From the NCBI GenBank assembly GCA_907163345.1, contig CAJQUN010000173.1:496001-560000 (forward strand): a stretch of 64,000 nucleotides of DNA, in the 5' to 3' direction. The position numbers and the translations under genes are program-made. Shown here piece after piece: positions 46,440 through 59,009 of this stretch (within the stretch, counting starts at the first letter, position 1; every line of letters starts with the position of its first letter). The notes beneath the pieces were generated by a model. The model saw only the letters and a program-made list of their open reading frames with translations, had not been told where the DNA came from and ran no database searches. The DNA comes from Haberlea rhodopensis (lineage: Eukaryota; Streptophyta; Magnoliopsida; Lamiales; Gesneriaceae).

Positions 46440-47245
46440 CGATGTCTACATCACTGGTTGACGAGACTGTTATGCCGAGCAGGTTTGCTCGATGGATAAT
46501 TGGATGCATTGTAATAGAGGTAAATATTTGTCGAGTAGTGATACCTTTGGGTACACTCACTGGGATGGCTAAGGCCAAGCGATTGGTGGTAAGACTAGTC
46601 ATCGAGGAAACTACTCGCTTGTTATTGTGATGTGTGGTAGACTTGGTCACACCCACCCTGAGGGTGTGAAATAAGTCCTAATGGATAGGATTGCACCGTG
46701 GTTGACCAAGGACACCGGGATGTCCATTATGCTTTGGTGCTTTAGAGAAATATTGGGTGATGACCAACTACTCTAATGGTTTGTACGGTATGGCATACCA
46801 GATGGAACGTATGATACGTTGGTAGGCTCGGTATAAGCCTATGGGGGCAGCGTATTGCTAGCCAGGTATTGTTGCAATGATATAGTGTGCTTGTTGTAGC
46901 CATTATACTGCTCGCTGGAACCGACTTTGGTGAATCGTATGATGATACAATGAGGGTAATAGTGGACTCTAGTAGTCACTACGTCGCATGAGGTTTGAGG
47001 TAGGGAATACCTCACGGGGACGTTTATACGTCAAGTGTTTCGAAGGACTTGTACCGGGACAACTCGATTTTGTTGGGGTACCAATGTGAGTGTCAACAAG
47101 TCGTTGTAGCTCTGGTTGAGCATCCTTGCATATGGAATGCAATGGGAGTCACAATTGGAATTGTGGGATATAGCTAGTGGGGGTAACACTACTGTATTGC
47201 TTTTATCCCTTGGAGATATTTGGATTGTACTGTCATGGAGAAAAC
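46440..47245 (+). mobile_element. Family D internal region, part 3
   Basis: Begins with TSD CGATG and continues D internal sequence. It matches, on the opposite strand, about 61770-62600 of the other D element (ACTGGGATGGCTAAGGCCAAG, CCCTGAGGGTGTG, GACATCCCGGTGTCC). Non-coding. Ends where the minus-strand copia LTR begins; the rest of this D element is not seen. Confidence 0.8.
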
Positions 47246-48757
47246 TGTAAGTAATCCATTAAAGCATACAACGCAGCGGAATTTTAAAAAAAAATATGGA
47301 TTACTATAACCGCGGATCTATACATAGGGGTTCATATCGGATAAAGGATCAAAGGTCTCACCCTTGTAGCGTGTTTGAGCAGATTCCACGAAGCAACACC
47401 ACGTCCAACGAGTCCTTCGAGCCACTTGCAAAACTTAGCGAGTTTTGCCTCTACGGTATCCACACGATCAAATCGGGAAGGGATATTTTAAGAACAAAGT
47501 GCTAGATTTGTTCTTAAACCGAAACAAGAAGCACACTCGATTCACAATCGAGGAAGATGGCACGAAATCACACGAAAACCACTCGACTATGAAGAAGCCG
47601 ATGGTTTATGTGAGAGGCGGCCGAGAGTGGCTTCTTGGGAGGCTAGGTTGGAATGATATGAATTGTTTGTTTCAACAATTAATCATAACCTTGTATTTAT
47701 ATTATAAGATTTAATTAAGGTTTAAGGCTTTCTTAAAGCCTCATGGCCCAAACCCATGATTTAATTAAATCCTTATAATCTTTTAATTAAGACTCTTCTT
47801 AATTAATTAATTCATCCAATGAATTTAATTTCCCTTATCGATTTAATCTTTTGTGCGACCCGATAGGATCTTGTAATGTTGGTAGTGACATAAAATCTCA
47901 TTTTATGTCGCAAGCATTGAGCGGTATCTAGCAACACATCAATGCTACCCAAATTACAAGAATGTCAATGACTCGACATAACCTTTAGAACTTGTGATAA
48001 TACTAACCATGTAACTTAATCCCTTTGTCCTTTGTGTTTAGATTGAACACGAGTCATGGAATAGTCATACTCGTATATTCAATCTTTATTTCTTGATCCC
48101 CAAGTAGAACTAGAATAAACGAATAAGCTCGATATCACATATCGACTCATTCGAGCATGGACATGCATTTTAGTTCTCACTTGATCAAGGGCCAAACACT
48201 TCTCCTCTTATATAGGAGGGACAAATCCTATCTCGATCAGTCAACATCCCTCTACATAATTCGTAGTGTATCCAATAGTCGCCTTTATAGTTTACCCTGT
48301 TACGGGTAACGTTTGACAATATCAAGATACATAACTCCTAATGTTGGGATCTCTGATGATCACAAGTCGTAAGGATTACATACATTATTATCACTATGAG
48401 AATTGCTTATGACACTCATATAACTATCCATGTAGCATTCTCATGGTGGGTCTGTCCAGTACATCGTTCTCTAACATGTACCCATGTGTTGATTTGATAT
48501 CTCATTTCAATGAACAGTTCATCAATCAACACATACTAGTCTCTACGTATTATCATTATCCATATTCATGATAATACTTGACTAGGGACATCTTTAAGAA
48601 TAATACAATATTATTCTAAGGACATTAACATATATATTTATTCACATTGCACAGTTAATCGAATAATATATAATAATGAATTGCCATTCATAAAATCATA
48701 TTACATTGTATGTCATAAACAATCATCTAATGATATGTCTTAGGGCATATCCCAACA
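47246..48757 (-). repeat. 3' LTR of decayed minus-strand copia
   Basis: 1512 bp. Minus strand starts TGTTGGGATATGCC at 48757 and ends near TTACAG at 47246. Same family as the LTRs at 21755 and 28941, with many substitutions. Confidence 0.92.
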
Positions 48758-51700
48758 AATCTCCCACTTGCACTAAGACCACCTAATACCTAGAGATCTA
48801 GTATGACGATCATGCTTCTGCTGTGACAGTGGCTTCGTCAATGGGTCAGATACATTATCATCTGTTGGTACTTTGCATATTTTAACATCTCCCCTTTCAA
48901 TGATTTCTCGAATGAAATGAAAGCGCGAATATGTGCTTGGATCTTTGGTGAGATCTAGGTTCCTTAGCCAATGTGATTGCTCCATTGTTATCACAATAGA
49001 GTTCTATCGGATCTTTAATGCTAGGGACCACTCCAAGTTCAGAAATGAACTTCCTGATCCAAATAGCTTCCTTTGCTACATCCGAGGCAGCAATATACTC
49101 ATCTTCCGTTGTAGAATCGGCTACTGTCTCTTGCTTTGAACTCTTCCAGCTCACAGCACCTCCATTTAGGCAATACACATATCCAGATTGCGATCGAAAA
49201 TCATCTTTGTCGGTTTGGAAGCTTGCATCAGTGTAACCCCTTACATTGAGCTCTTCCTCACCTCCATAAATCAAGAATGTATCCTTAGTCCTTCTCAAGT
49301 ACTTCCTGATGTTCTTGACTGCAATCCAGTGACCTTCACCTGGATCAACTTGATATCTGCTCGTCATGCTCAAAGCATACGATACATCGGGACGAGTACA
49401 TATCATGGCATACATGATAGATCCAATAGCTGACGCATATGGAATCTTACTCATGTGTTGTCTCTCGTCTGGTGTTGAAGGACACTGTTCCTTTGAGAGA
49501 TATATACCATGTGTCATAGGCACGAATCCTTTCTTTGATTCTTGCATGCTAAACCTTTTAAGCACTTTGTCTATGTATGTACTTTGACTTAGGCCAAGAA
49601 GCCTTCTCGATCTATCTCTATAGATCTTGATTCCTAATACATAGGTGGCTTCTCCCAAGTCTTTCATCGAAAAGCAATTCCCTAGCCAAATCTTTACAGA
49701 TTGTAAGGCAGGGATATCATTCCCAATGAGAAGTATGTCATCTACATACAACACTAGGAAAATGATTACGCTCCCACTGACCTTCTTGTAGACACAAGGT
49801 TCATCTACGTTTTTGATAAAACCAAACTCTTTGATTGCATCATCAAAACGAAGATTCCAACTCCGAGAAGCTTGCTTCAATCCATAACTGGATCGTTGTA
49901 GCTTGCATATCTTTCCAGCATCCTTTGGATCGACAAAACCCTCGGGTTGTGTCATGTACACATCCTCGAGCAGATTTCCATTAAGGAAAGCTGTTTGACA
50001 TCCATCTGCCAGATTTCATAATCATGAAATGCAGCTATTGCAAGTAAGATCCTTATGGATTTAACCATGGCCACTGGTGAAAAGGTTTCATCATAGTCAA
50101 TACCATGAATTTGTTTGAATCCTTTTGCAACCAGCCGACCTTTATAGGTTTGTACATTACCATCCATATCGGTATTTTCCTAGAAACTCCATTTGCACCC
50201 TATGGGTCGTACCCCTTCAGGTGGATCAACCAAAGTCCATACTAGGTTTGCATACATGGATTCCATCTCAGATTTCATGGCCTCTTGCCATTTCTCAGAA
50301 TCAGTGCCCATTATAGCTTGTTGATAAGATGACGGCTCATCCTCATCAATAAGTAGTAAGTCACCTTGTTGAGTCACAAGAAATCCATATCTCTGTGGCT
50401 CCCGGTGTTCTCTTACAGACCTACACTGGGCTTGTGTCTCTTGAGCAGGTACTTCTTCCACAACAGCTTGCAGTGCCTGCTCTGTTTCCATCTCAATCTC
50501 AGGTTCAGTGTTTTCTTGTGGTTGAACTTCACTAAGTTCTATTTTTCTCCCACTGGTTTTTCTAGAAATAAATTTTCTTTCAAGAAATACACCAGTCCGA
50601 GCAACAACTACTTTGTTCTCGGTGGGATAATAGAAATAGTATCCTTTCGTTTCCTTAGGATACCACACAAATAAACACTTATCAGATTTGGGTCCAAGTT
50701 TGTTAGTGGCGTGACGTCTAACGAAAGCCTCACAACCCCAAATCTTCATAAAAGACATACTAGGACGCTTCTCAGTCCATATCTCATATGGTGTCTTTCC
50801 ACTGATTTAGATGGAACACGGTTCAGTAAGAAAATCGCTGTTTCTAGAGCATGTCCCCAAAACGATATCGGAAGATCTGCATGACTCATCATTGATCTAA
50901 CCATGTCCAACAAGGTTCGATTTCTCCTCTCGGATACACCATTCCATTGTGGAGTATACAGATGAGTGAGTTGTGGGACTATCCCACACTCCTTTAGATA
51001 GTCATGAAACTCTTGGCTTAAGTATTCACCTCCTCGATCTGATCGAAGGATTTTGATACTTTTACCAAGTTGGTTTTGTACTTCATTCTTGAAATCTTTG
51101 AACTTTTCAAAGGTTTCATGCTTATTCTTCATTAGGTACACATACCCATATCTACTGAGGTCATCAGTAAATGTAACGAAGTATTGAAACCACCTCTAGC
51201 TTGTGTACTTATTGGTCCACATACATCACTATGTATTAGTCCCAATAAAACATTTGCCCTTTCAACATGTCCCTTGAAAGGGGCTTTAGTCATCTTGCCC
51301 ATTAAACAAGATTCGCATGTTTCATATGATTCAAAATCAAATGAATCTAATACTCCATCCTTATGAAGTTTAGATATGTGGTTCTCGTTTATGTGGCCCA
51401 AGCGACAATGCCAGAGATAAGTCGGATTACAATCATTATTTTTAATCCTTTTAGTATTTATGTTATAGATAGGCATATCAAGATTTAATAAATAAAGACC
51501 ATTCACCATTTGTGCACTAGCATAAAACATATCATTTAAATAAATAGAACAACAGTTGTCCTTTATCATAAATGAAAATCCACACTTGTCTAAACAAGAA
51601 ATAGAAATAATGTTTTTGGTAATGGATGTCACAAAATAACAGTTTTTTAAAATCAACGATAAACCAGAAGGCAAAGATAAATAATATTCTCCTATAGCTA

Positions 51701-52572
51701 ATGCAGCAACTCTTGCTCCATTTCCAACTCGGAGATCTACTTCGCCTTTCGCCAACAATCTACTCTTTTTGAGGTCCTGCACATTTACACAAATGTGAGA
51801 TCCACATCCAGTATCTAATACCCATGATGAAGAAGTAGATAAATTGACTTCTATAACAAAAATACCTGAAGTGGAAGTAACACTTTCTTTCTTTAGATCC
51901 TCCAGATATACTTTGCAGTTTCTTTTCCAATGGCCGGTCTCACCGCAATGGAAACAGTTCCCTTCCTTTGCTATCCCTCCTTTTGGCTTCAGTGCATAAG
52001 ACTTTGGCTTAGATTTAACAAAGACCTTCTTTGCTTTCTTATTGCCTTTAGCTTTGGCCTTTCCTTTGCCCTTATTCACAATAAGAACATTTGTGGCCTT
52101 AGTCTTCTTTGTATTTGCTTCATATGTTCTCAACATACCAAGCAATTGTGGTAGAGTCTTTTCCATGTCAGTCATATTGTAATTTACTACAAATTGACAA
52201 AAGCTCTCAGGCAACGATTGCAAGATCACATCACTGGCCAACTCTTGGTCCAATGTAAAACCCAGCTTCTCCAGATTCTCAATGTACCCAATCATCTTGA
52301 GCACATGAGTTTCAACTAGGCTTCCCTCTACCATCCTGCACTAGAACAACACTTTAGAGACGTCATACCTCTCTTGTCTAGCTTGCTGTTGGTACAATTG
52401 CTTTAAGTGTTCGATCATATCGAACGCCTCCATTTCCTCATGTTGCTTCTGAAGCTCAGAGTTCATGGTGGCAAGCATAAGGCAGCCAACATCAAGTGCG
52501 TCATTCTGATGCTTCTTGTAAGCATCCTTATCGGCTCTCGTAGCCGTCAGGGGAGGTTCCTCAACAGGTAAG
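48758..52572 (-). pseudogene. Decayed copia gag-pol
   Basis: Minus-strand relative of the protein at 24963. It starts only at the GAG stretch EEPPLTATRADKD because the element was cut at 52572 by the next LTR. A stop replaces Gln after SKVLF (52340), and frameshifts of one base lie near 51150 (RGGF), 50800 (SKSVE) and 49985 (QMDVK). The RT finger region is damaged near 50178 (GCKWSF then stop), and the end is shifted near 48910 (SKHIF). The CCHC knuckle, protease DTG, integrase core, YVDD and RNase H are all still recognisable, so decay is moderate. Confidence 0.94.
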
Positions 52573-53182
52573 TGTGATGTCCCCGAAATGATTAATTGCA
52601 TTTAAGGCACTAATTATGTTGCGTGTTCAATTATGATGATAATTGAATTAGGAATGAGGATTTATTTAGCATTGTGGTGTAATGCTTTTATTATGAAATG
52701 TTGAGGGTATTTTATACATCATGCTAAGTGTTGGGGTTCAAGTTAATTTTAAAAGGGTTTTAAACCTTTACCCCACCCCTTTTTACCTCATTTATCTTTT
52801 TCACTCCAAAATCCCCAAATCATCTCCCAAACCCTCTTTTCCTCCCAAACTCGTTTTTGGCTTCAAGGTGGACAAGAAGTCCTTGTAAAAGCTTCACTTT
52901 TGTGATTCTTGGTAAGATTTAAGACCTATGATGTATGTATATCATTCCTTGTTGTTGTTGAAGTGTAAGATTTGAGTTTGGGGTGGTATTGTAAAGTTTT
53001 GAAATGGGTTTGTTTGGGTTGGTGTGATTTTAGGAAGGATGTTGGATTTTTGAGTGGTTTAAGGATGTTTAATGAAGGTTTTGAATTTTTTTATGTTGTT
53101 GAGTTGTTGGAGTAAAAGTTATTGAGGTTGGTGAAGTTTTTAAGGTGTAAAAATGGTGAAATCTCGAAGTGCAGGGGCTGGC

Positions 53183-53386
53183 GATCGATCGCCCGTTTAT
53201 GGCGATCGATCGCGAGCCAACAGTAGGCTCCAGAAGCCTTTGACGATCGATCGCCAATTTTGGGCGATCGATCGGTGAAGATGGCGATCGATCGCGCCAT
53301 GTATGGCGATCGATCGCCGAAGATCAAAATTTTCACCCCCGTCCAGTGTGATCTCGCGATCGATCGCGCCTGGGCAGCGATCGATC
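53183..53386. repeat. Phased CGATCGATCG array (G-type), B-like LTR
   Basis: Eight cores start at 53183, 53204, 53245, 53266, 53286, 53308, 53358 and 53379. Spacings are 21, 41, 21, 20, 22, 50 and 21 bp. Flanks are G/C, as in family A, with one A at 53245. Confidence 0.95.
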
Positions 53387-53548
53387 GCGAGATGTAAAAA
53401 TGGGTATTTTTGATTATCTTGTGGGATTTTGGATATTGGACTATATTTAGCTTCTAATATCGATTTGTTTGGTTACGTAGAACCATCCCAGGTACCCACA
53501 ACTTCAAGGAGATAAAGTTCTGCAATTTCTCCTTCTTTTGGAATTAAG

Positions 53549-53565
53549 GTACGTAAGAAACGTAC
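53549..53565. promoter_or_regulatory. GTACGT-N5-ACGTAC palindrome
   Basis: Perfect inverted repeat in the B-like mosaic LTR. Confidence 0.7.
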
Positions 53566-53598
53566 GAGCATCGGACGGTAAACCATACTCCTACATTT

Positions 53599-53830
53599 AA
53601 TGATGATGTTTATGATGATGATGATTATGATGATGATGTTTACGATGATGATGTTTATAATGACGATGTTTATGATGATGATTATGATGATGTTTATGAT
53701 GATGTTTATGATGATGATGTTTATGATGATGATTATGATGATGTTTACGATGATGATGTTTATGATGATGATGTTTATGATGATGTTTATGATGATGTTT
53801 ATGATAATGATGTTATGATGATGATTATGA
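53599..53830 (+). repeat. ATGATG-type simple repeat
   Basis: Low-complexity run of ATGATGATGTTT units, about 230 bp. Its long open frame (Met/Phe/Ile only) is an artefact. Confidence 0.95.
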
Positions 53831-53859
53831 TAAGTACGATCATGATGATGACCATACGA

Positions 53860-54045
53860 TATTTAAGAAGGGTAAGATGCCCATATGGTAAGATGCCATA
53901 CGATAGTTACGAAAGGGGTAAGATGCCCATATGGTAAGATGCCATACGATGTTAAGAAAGGGTAAGATGCCCACGTGGTAAGACGCCACGAGATGTTTGT
54001 AATATGGTAAGATGCCATATTATAGGGTAAGATGCCCATATGCAT
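53860..54045 (+). repeat. Tandem GGTAAGATGCC repeats
   Basis: Three to four copies of the B LTR tandem unit (GGGTAAGATGCCCATATG / GGTAAGATGCCATACGAT). Confidence 0.85.
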
Positions 54046-54471
54046 GAATGTGAATCAGGGTCAACAGAAAGAAGTTAACGAATAACCAACAAGTTTACTT
54101 AACCAAGATTTCGTACATTTACTGTTATATCTCTTTTATGATGTTAAGTAAATATGTATGTGCTCACGATGTGTTGTCCCTGTAGGTACACTTTTGAACC
54201 AGGGCTAAGGGTCGGGTTGAGACAGTGAGCTAAAGGAGCATGAAAGAAGATAGGATACAGGATTTTGGATAGTCTCTACTCTAGGAGTAGTCTAATTCTA
54301 TCGCTACTATATTCTTTTTGAGAATGTAATTAAATAGTTTTTGAAATTTTATTCTTGACCTGTAATCTTATTAGCTCAAAGCTACAACCGGACCCTTAGA
54401 ATATCATTAATGCATATTCTATTGATAATATGTTATTAATATAATGTTAAGGTAGGAAGACCCTACATTAG

Positions 54472-54483
54472 TGGTATCAGAGC
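54472..54483 (+). promoter_or_regulatory. Primer binding site, B-like element
   Basis: TGGTATCAGAGC, 4 bp after the LTR end. Confidence 0.9.
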
Positions 54484-54673
54484 AGTGGTTAGAGAACCCG
54501 GGAATGAGTGAAGGGTAGCCTTAGCAATAAGTTGGCTAAGTGCTTACTTGTAAACATGTTGTGTGCATATGTTACATATGAAGTATATGACTGTTATGCT
54601 AACATGTTATGACTTTCTAACGATGTGTATATGAACTGCTTTTGGGTCTTGTTGTTAACCCTTGTGTTGCAGT

Positions 54674-56988
54674 ATGGCAGCAAACGTGGAGGTAGGTGAC
54701 GCAGTGAGCGTCAATGCAGCGGGACGTACAAATCCCCTACCCCCACCAGCTTTTGATGATGAACCGTCCGAACAACAGTTGTTGCCAGGAGAGCTAAGCT
54801 TAACTCAATTTCTTGCATACCGACCCCCAACCTTTGAAGGAACCGAAATATGGGAACGAGCTGAGGAATGGTTAGAAAGAATAGAGCAAATCTTTGTGGC
54901 AGCCCCATGTGCGAAGACAGCATGGATACGGTTAGCAGAGTTCCAATTGGCCAAGAATGCACTAATGTGGTGGAAGACCACTGTGGTAGAGCAAGAGGCT
55001 CAAGGTCATGAAGTTAATTGGAAAATGTTTCGAAATCGGTTTCTGAACCGCTATTTCTCGGCTGCTGCAAGACAGGCTAAGGAAGATGAATTTACTCACC
55101 TCAAGCAAGGTAATATGTCAGTGTCAGATTATGCTCTTCATTACTGCTCCTTACTCAGATATGTGCCTCACATCGCCACGAGTACTCAAGCAAAGATGAG
55201 GAACTTCATGAAGGGCTTGAGGCCGGAGCTGTACGATAGGGTGATTACTTATGGCCCTACTTGTTTTGACGATGCACTCTCACGGGCTGAGCTAGCCGAA
55301 CTGGGAGTGGGTGCATACCCTGATGTTGTACCACCGTCAGCACCCTCTCAGAAATCCACTCCAGATAATTTGAAGCCAAGGAGTGATCAGTTCAAGTCAA
55401 GGGGGAACACATCGGCGTCAAGGTTCAGTGGTAAGAGGCCCGACAATAGATGGAAAGGAAACCGTAGGAGCGATGCCCCATCTGGAAGGGGGCAGTCTCA
55501 GGGAGACAAATCCGGGAAGGTCCAGTGCACTCTTTGTGGGCAACCACATCTGACGAAAGATTGTTAGGATGTTATGTTTTTGGTGACAAAGGCCACTTTG
55601 CTAGGCAGTGTCCCAACAGGGGAAGTCAACAGGGTTCTGCGGGGAGGCCTGCGGAAAGGACAGCACAGCATAGACCACCATTCGTGCCGAGACAGTATGG
55701 AGGTCAGCCTATGGGGCCACCTCAAGGGCAAGTCTACGCATTGACGAGGGAGCAGGCTACAGCGGCTCCGGAGGAGGTTATAGCGGGTACGTGTCTTTTA
55801 TTTACGCACCCTGCTTTTATATTGATCGACACAGGTGCGTCACACTCTTTTGTGTCGGCAAGTTTTGTGGAAAGGCACCACATATGCACTTCTCCGTCGC
55901 CCACGCCTCTTATAGTCTCGACCCCCGCTGGAAGAAGTATGATTACCGATCAGATTGTCTATGACGGCCTCATTTATTTTGAGGATAACGAACTAAGGTC
56001 AGATTTGATTGTTGGGAATGTCAGACTTTGACTGCATTCTGGGCATTGATGTTCTGAACAGGTATCAGGCAGTTGTGAACTGCAGGCAGAGGACTGTTCG
56101 ATTCAAATCTGATATGGGAGTTCCATGGACGTTCTATGGGGATGGTTCTCGCTTTAAGATCCATTGATATCTGCTGTCAAGATGGCACAGTTATTGGAAC
56201 GAGGCTATACTGGATATCTCATCTATGCGATTGATACTAATGAAAGGAAGGAAGAATTAAAGGTTGAGGATGTGCCTGTAGTGGCTGAGTTTCCTGATGT
56301 TTTTCCGGAGGAGATTCCCGGATTCCCACCGACAAGAGAGGTCGAGTTTGGGATTGAGTTACTACCGAGGACGTCGGCCATTTTTCGTGCCCCATATAGG
56401 ATGGCACCAACGGAGCTAAGGGAATTAAAGGTTCAGTTGCAAGAACTGCTTGATAAGGGCTATATACGCCCCAGCGTATCGCCCTGGGATGCACCAGTTT
56501 TATTTGTCAAAAAGAAAGATGGTTCGATGCATTTGTGCATCGATTACAGACAATTTAACAAAGCCACAGTAAAGAACAAGTATCCGCTTTCGAGGATCGA
56601 TGATTTATTTGACCAGTTGCAGGGTACGAGACTCTACAGTAAGATCGATCTGAGGTCGGGGTACCATCAGATTCGAGTAAGGGAAGATGATGTGCAGAAG
56701 ACAGCTTTCAAGACCAGATATGGGCACTATGAATTCTTACTCATGCCTTTTGGGGTGACGAATGCCCCAGCTGTCTTCATGAGTTTGATGAACAGGGTGT
56801 TCCAGCCATATTTTGATCAGTTTGTCATAGTCTTCATCGATGATATACTTATCTACTCCCAGACTGAAGAAGAACATGTAGAGCACTTGAGGACAGTACT
56901 CCAGATCCTTAGGGATCATCAGTTGTATGCAAAACTCAGCAAGTGCGAGTTCTGGTTGAGCAGTGTAGTGTTTTTGGGCCACGTTATG
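54674..56988 (+). pseudogene. B-like gag-protease-RT, frameshifted and truncated
   Basis: Starts at ATG 54674 (MAANVEVGDAVS), preceded by a 3' splice-site-like CTTGTGTTGCAG. It has the gag core, then zinc knuckle 1 (CTLCGQPHLTKDC). A missing G at 55563 gives a stop. Knuckle 2 reads CYVFGDKGHFARQC, its second Cys changed to Phe. Protease is LIDTGASHSF. Two bases are missing near 56018 (SDLIV) and one near 56158. RT resumes in frame 56164-56994 through CIDYRQFNKATVKNKYPLSRIDD and FVIVFIDDILIYS, and ends at LSSVVFLGHV, where family D LTR sequence begins. RNase H and integrase are absent. Confidence 0.94.
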
Positions 56989-57806
56989 AATTAAGCTATC
57001 CAAGCAAGAATCAACACCCCTTGCCAAAAACCCCCAATTTTCGAATTCAATCCCTTAAATTCGAACCCAAACAAGCCCTTAAATTCGAACCCTTAAAATT
57101 CATCAAATTCGAACACAATAATGGCAGGGAAAAACACGAAAATGACGAAAAAGGGGTAAGGGAGGTTACCCAATCGAAAATCGGAAGAAATCGGACGAAA
57201 ATCGATGAACCCTAGAAATTGGGGATCGACGCCTCCAGCCAAAATCCGACTTCAAAACGCGACGAAACTTCGAATTGACGGAGGGGAAAGCTGCGCCTCG
57301 ACGAGACGAAGCCGGTGATAGGTCGCACGCGCCGAACGGCGGCCGGACGGCGGCGGGCGCACCGCTTTTGCGCGCGGCTGCTGTGCAGACGGGAAAAGGG
57401 GCGCGAGCGGGGAGAGAGGAAAGTAAGGGGCTGAAATGAAATTAAATGCAAAATTTTGGGTTCAATTGGTATTTATAGCAAAAATACCCCGAAAAATTAA
57501 TAGCCCCACAAATACATCATGATTCATTAAAAATCATCTGTTTTCAAAAATTCTCTCTCTAACTCCAAAACCCCCTACCGGTGCTCACACAGCACCCGAG
57601 ATCCCGAGACCCATCAAAAACCCAACTCTTAGGTTTTTCACCCAAATGAGAATACAATCTCAACCTCTGGATCCAACGATCCCAACTACCCAAATAAACG
57701 AGCCCAGAAGGCCCAACACCTAGGTTAAACTCCAAATCGCCACGTATAACCACTTTAGGGATTATTAACACTACGGGATTAACACCTATAATCCCTGGTC
57801 ATCACA
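56989..57806 (-). repeat. Family D-like LTR fragment, 5' part
   Basis: Minus strand starts TGTGATGACCAGGGATTATAGG at 57806, with D-like U3 (CGTTGGATCCAGAGGTTGAGA, GTATTCTCAT). It continues through a TCTCTC stretch and a GC-rich leader (57240-57410) and stops at the RT junction near 56988. The rest of the LTR and any array are missing. The ORFs in it match nothing. Confidence 0.75.
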
Positions 57807-57850
57807 TTTTGAGAACAGGACAACACAGGGGATCCCGGATGAGGGTGATA
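57807..57850 (+). repeat. 44-bp scrap of family D LTR, plus orientation
   Basis: TTTTGAGAACAGGACAAC...GGATCCCGGATGAGGGTGATA matches 18941-18985 of the D LTR in plus orientation. It lies between two minus-strand D LTRs and is presumably host sequence into which one or both inserted. Confidence 0.75.
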
Positions 57851-58994
57851 TGTAAGGACCCCCGTGCCCTTAACCCGTTATTAGTGCATTAAGCCATACC
57901 ATTAGTGCATATTTTCATAATATCAAGGGGAAAACCATATGTAAGTTCAACACCATATGCTATCCAGAAAATTTCTTACATTTAATCCCCATAATATACA
58001 AATTCCCCAGCCAAGATTATTCATATAACATACACCATCATAATACACTAACATGCTCTTAATTCATTTAGCAATTCCATATTTAATTGCATGCAAACCA
58101 TGAATGAATAGAGAAGAGCCGTAGTCCATTTATACATTCCATATACGCGTAAAATGTACTCACGTAAGAGCACCCAATGAACACGCGTGTATCTAATGTA
58201 TAAAACACTCTACTGGATACCGTTACTGGCGCTTCGATCCTGGAAGTAACTCCCAAGCGCAACTCGATCTCAACTCTGGATCTGTGCGTCTATCCAATAA
58301 GGTCTGGTACCTCGAACCTGGAAGTACCTCTAATCAACAGCCCGAGCTCAACTCCCAAGCCGCTGCTACACCTGTAATACCTGCCCCAACAGAGACAGCC
58401 CCCACACGGGGTGAGCATACCAATACCACCAATCCAATAATCAATACATTGCAATTCATAATTTACAGAATGTAAATGCCATAATTTAAATGATACTCCC
58501 TGGATGGTAACACCCTCATCCGGGATCCCCTGTATTGTCCCTGTTCTCAAAATAACCAAACTCATCAGATTCCCAAAGCCAGTTAATCGTCACATAGATT
58601 AACTAATACCGTTCTATTATGCCAGTTCCGTAACCAACATGGTAAAATCATTATATAAAATACCATAGATTTCAAATATATCTAACCAATAATTCCATGT
58701 TCCTGTTTCATTGCTCGCTCCACAATAGCGGCATTCTAAACCCCGCGCACGCTCAACAATAGCGGCGTCATTACCGATGGTCGCTCTACGACGACAGCAT
58801 TCCAATTCATTGCGCGCTCAATAGTGGCAGCGTATGGTTCCCCATGTATAACCATTTGACACAAATACCATCTACCATGCATATCGCTATCCATTTATAC
58901 CAAGTATCATGTACCATGCATTTCAATGCCTATTTGATGCAATTATCCCATATCATGCATTTTTACAGTTGCAACATTATAATAGGCTATGCTC

Positions 58995-59009
58995 GTACGT
59001 CATACGTAC
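58995..59009. promoter_or_regulatory. GTACGT palindrome, shortened form
   Basis: GTACGTCATACGTAC, as in the other D LTR. Confidence 0.65.

Larger units (their letters stand above)
52573..54467 (+). repeat. 5' LTR of plus-strand B-like element, mosaic
   Basis: 1895 bp, TGTGATGTCCCCGAAATG...GAAGACCCTACA. The first ~900 bp (U3, TTTTATACATCATGC promoter region near 52690, gaagtccttg segment and G-type array) resemble family A. From about 53475 (GTAGAACCATCCCAGG) onward the sequence is family B: CATCGGACGG, GGTAAGATGCC repeats and U5. The LTR looks recombinant. Confidence 0.88.

Noticed and set aside
53600..53818. 72-codon Met-rich ORF
   Set aside because: Pure ATGATG simple repeat.
57000..57450. 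Possible host gene exon in a GC-rich stretch with 80-90 codon ORFs on both strands
   Set aside because: It lies inside a D-like LTR in the position of the transcribed leader, and the ORFs match no family and are not supported by splice or codon patterns.
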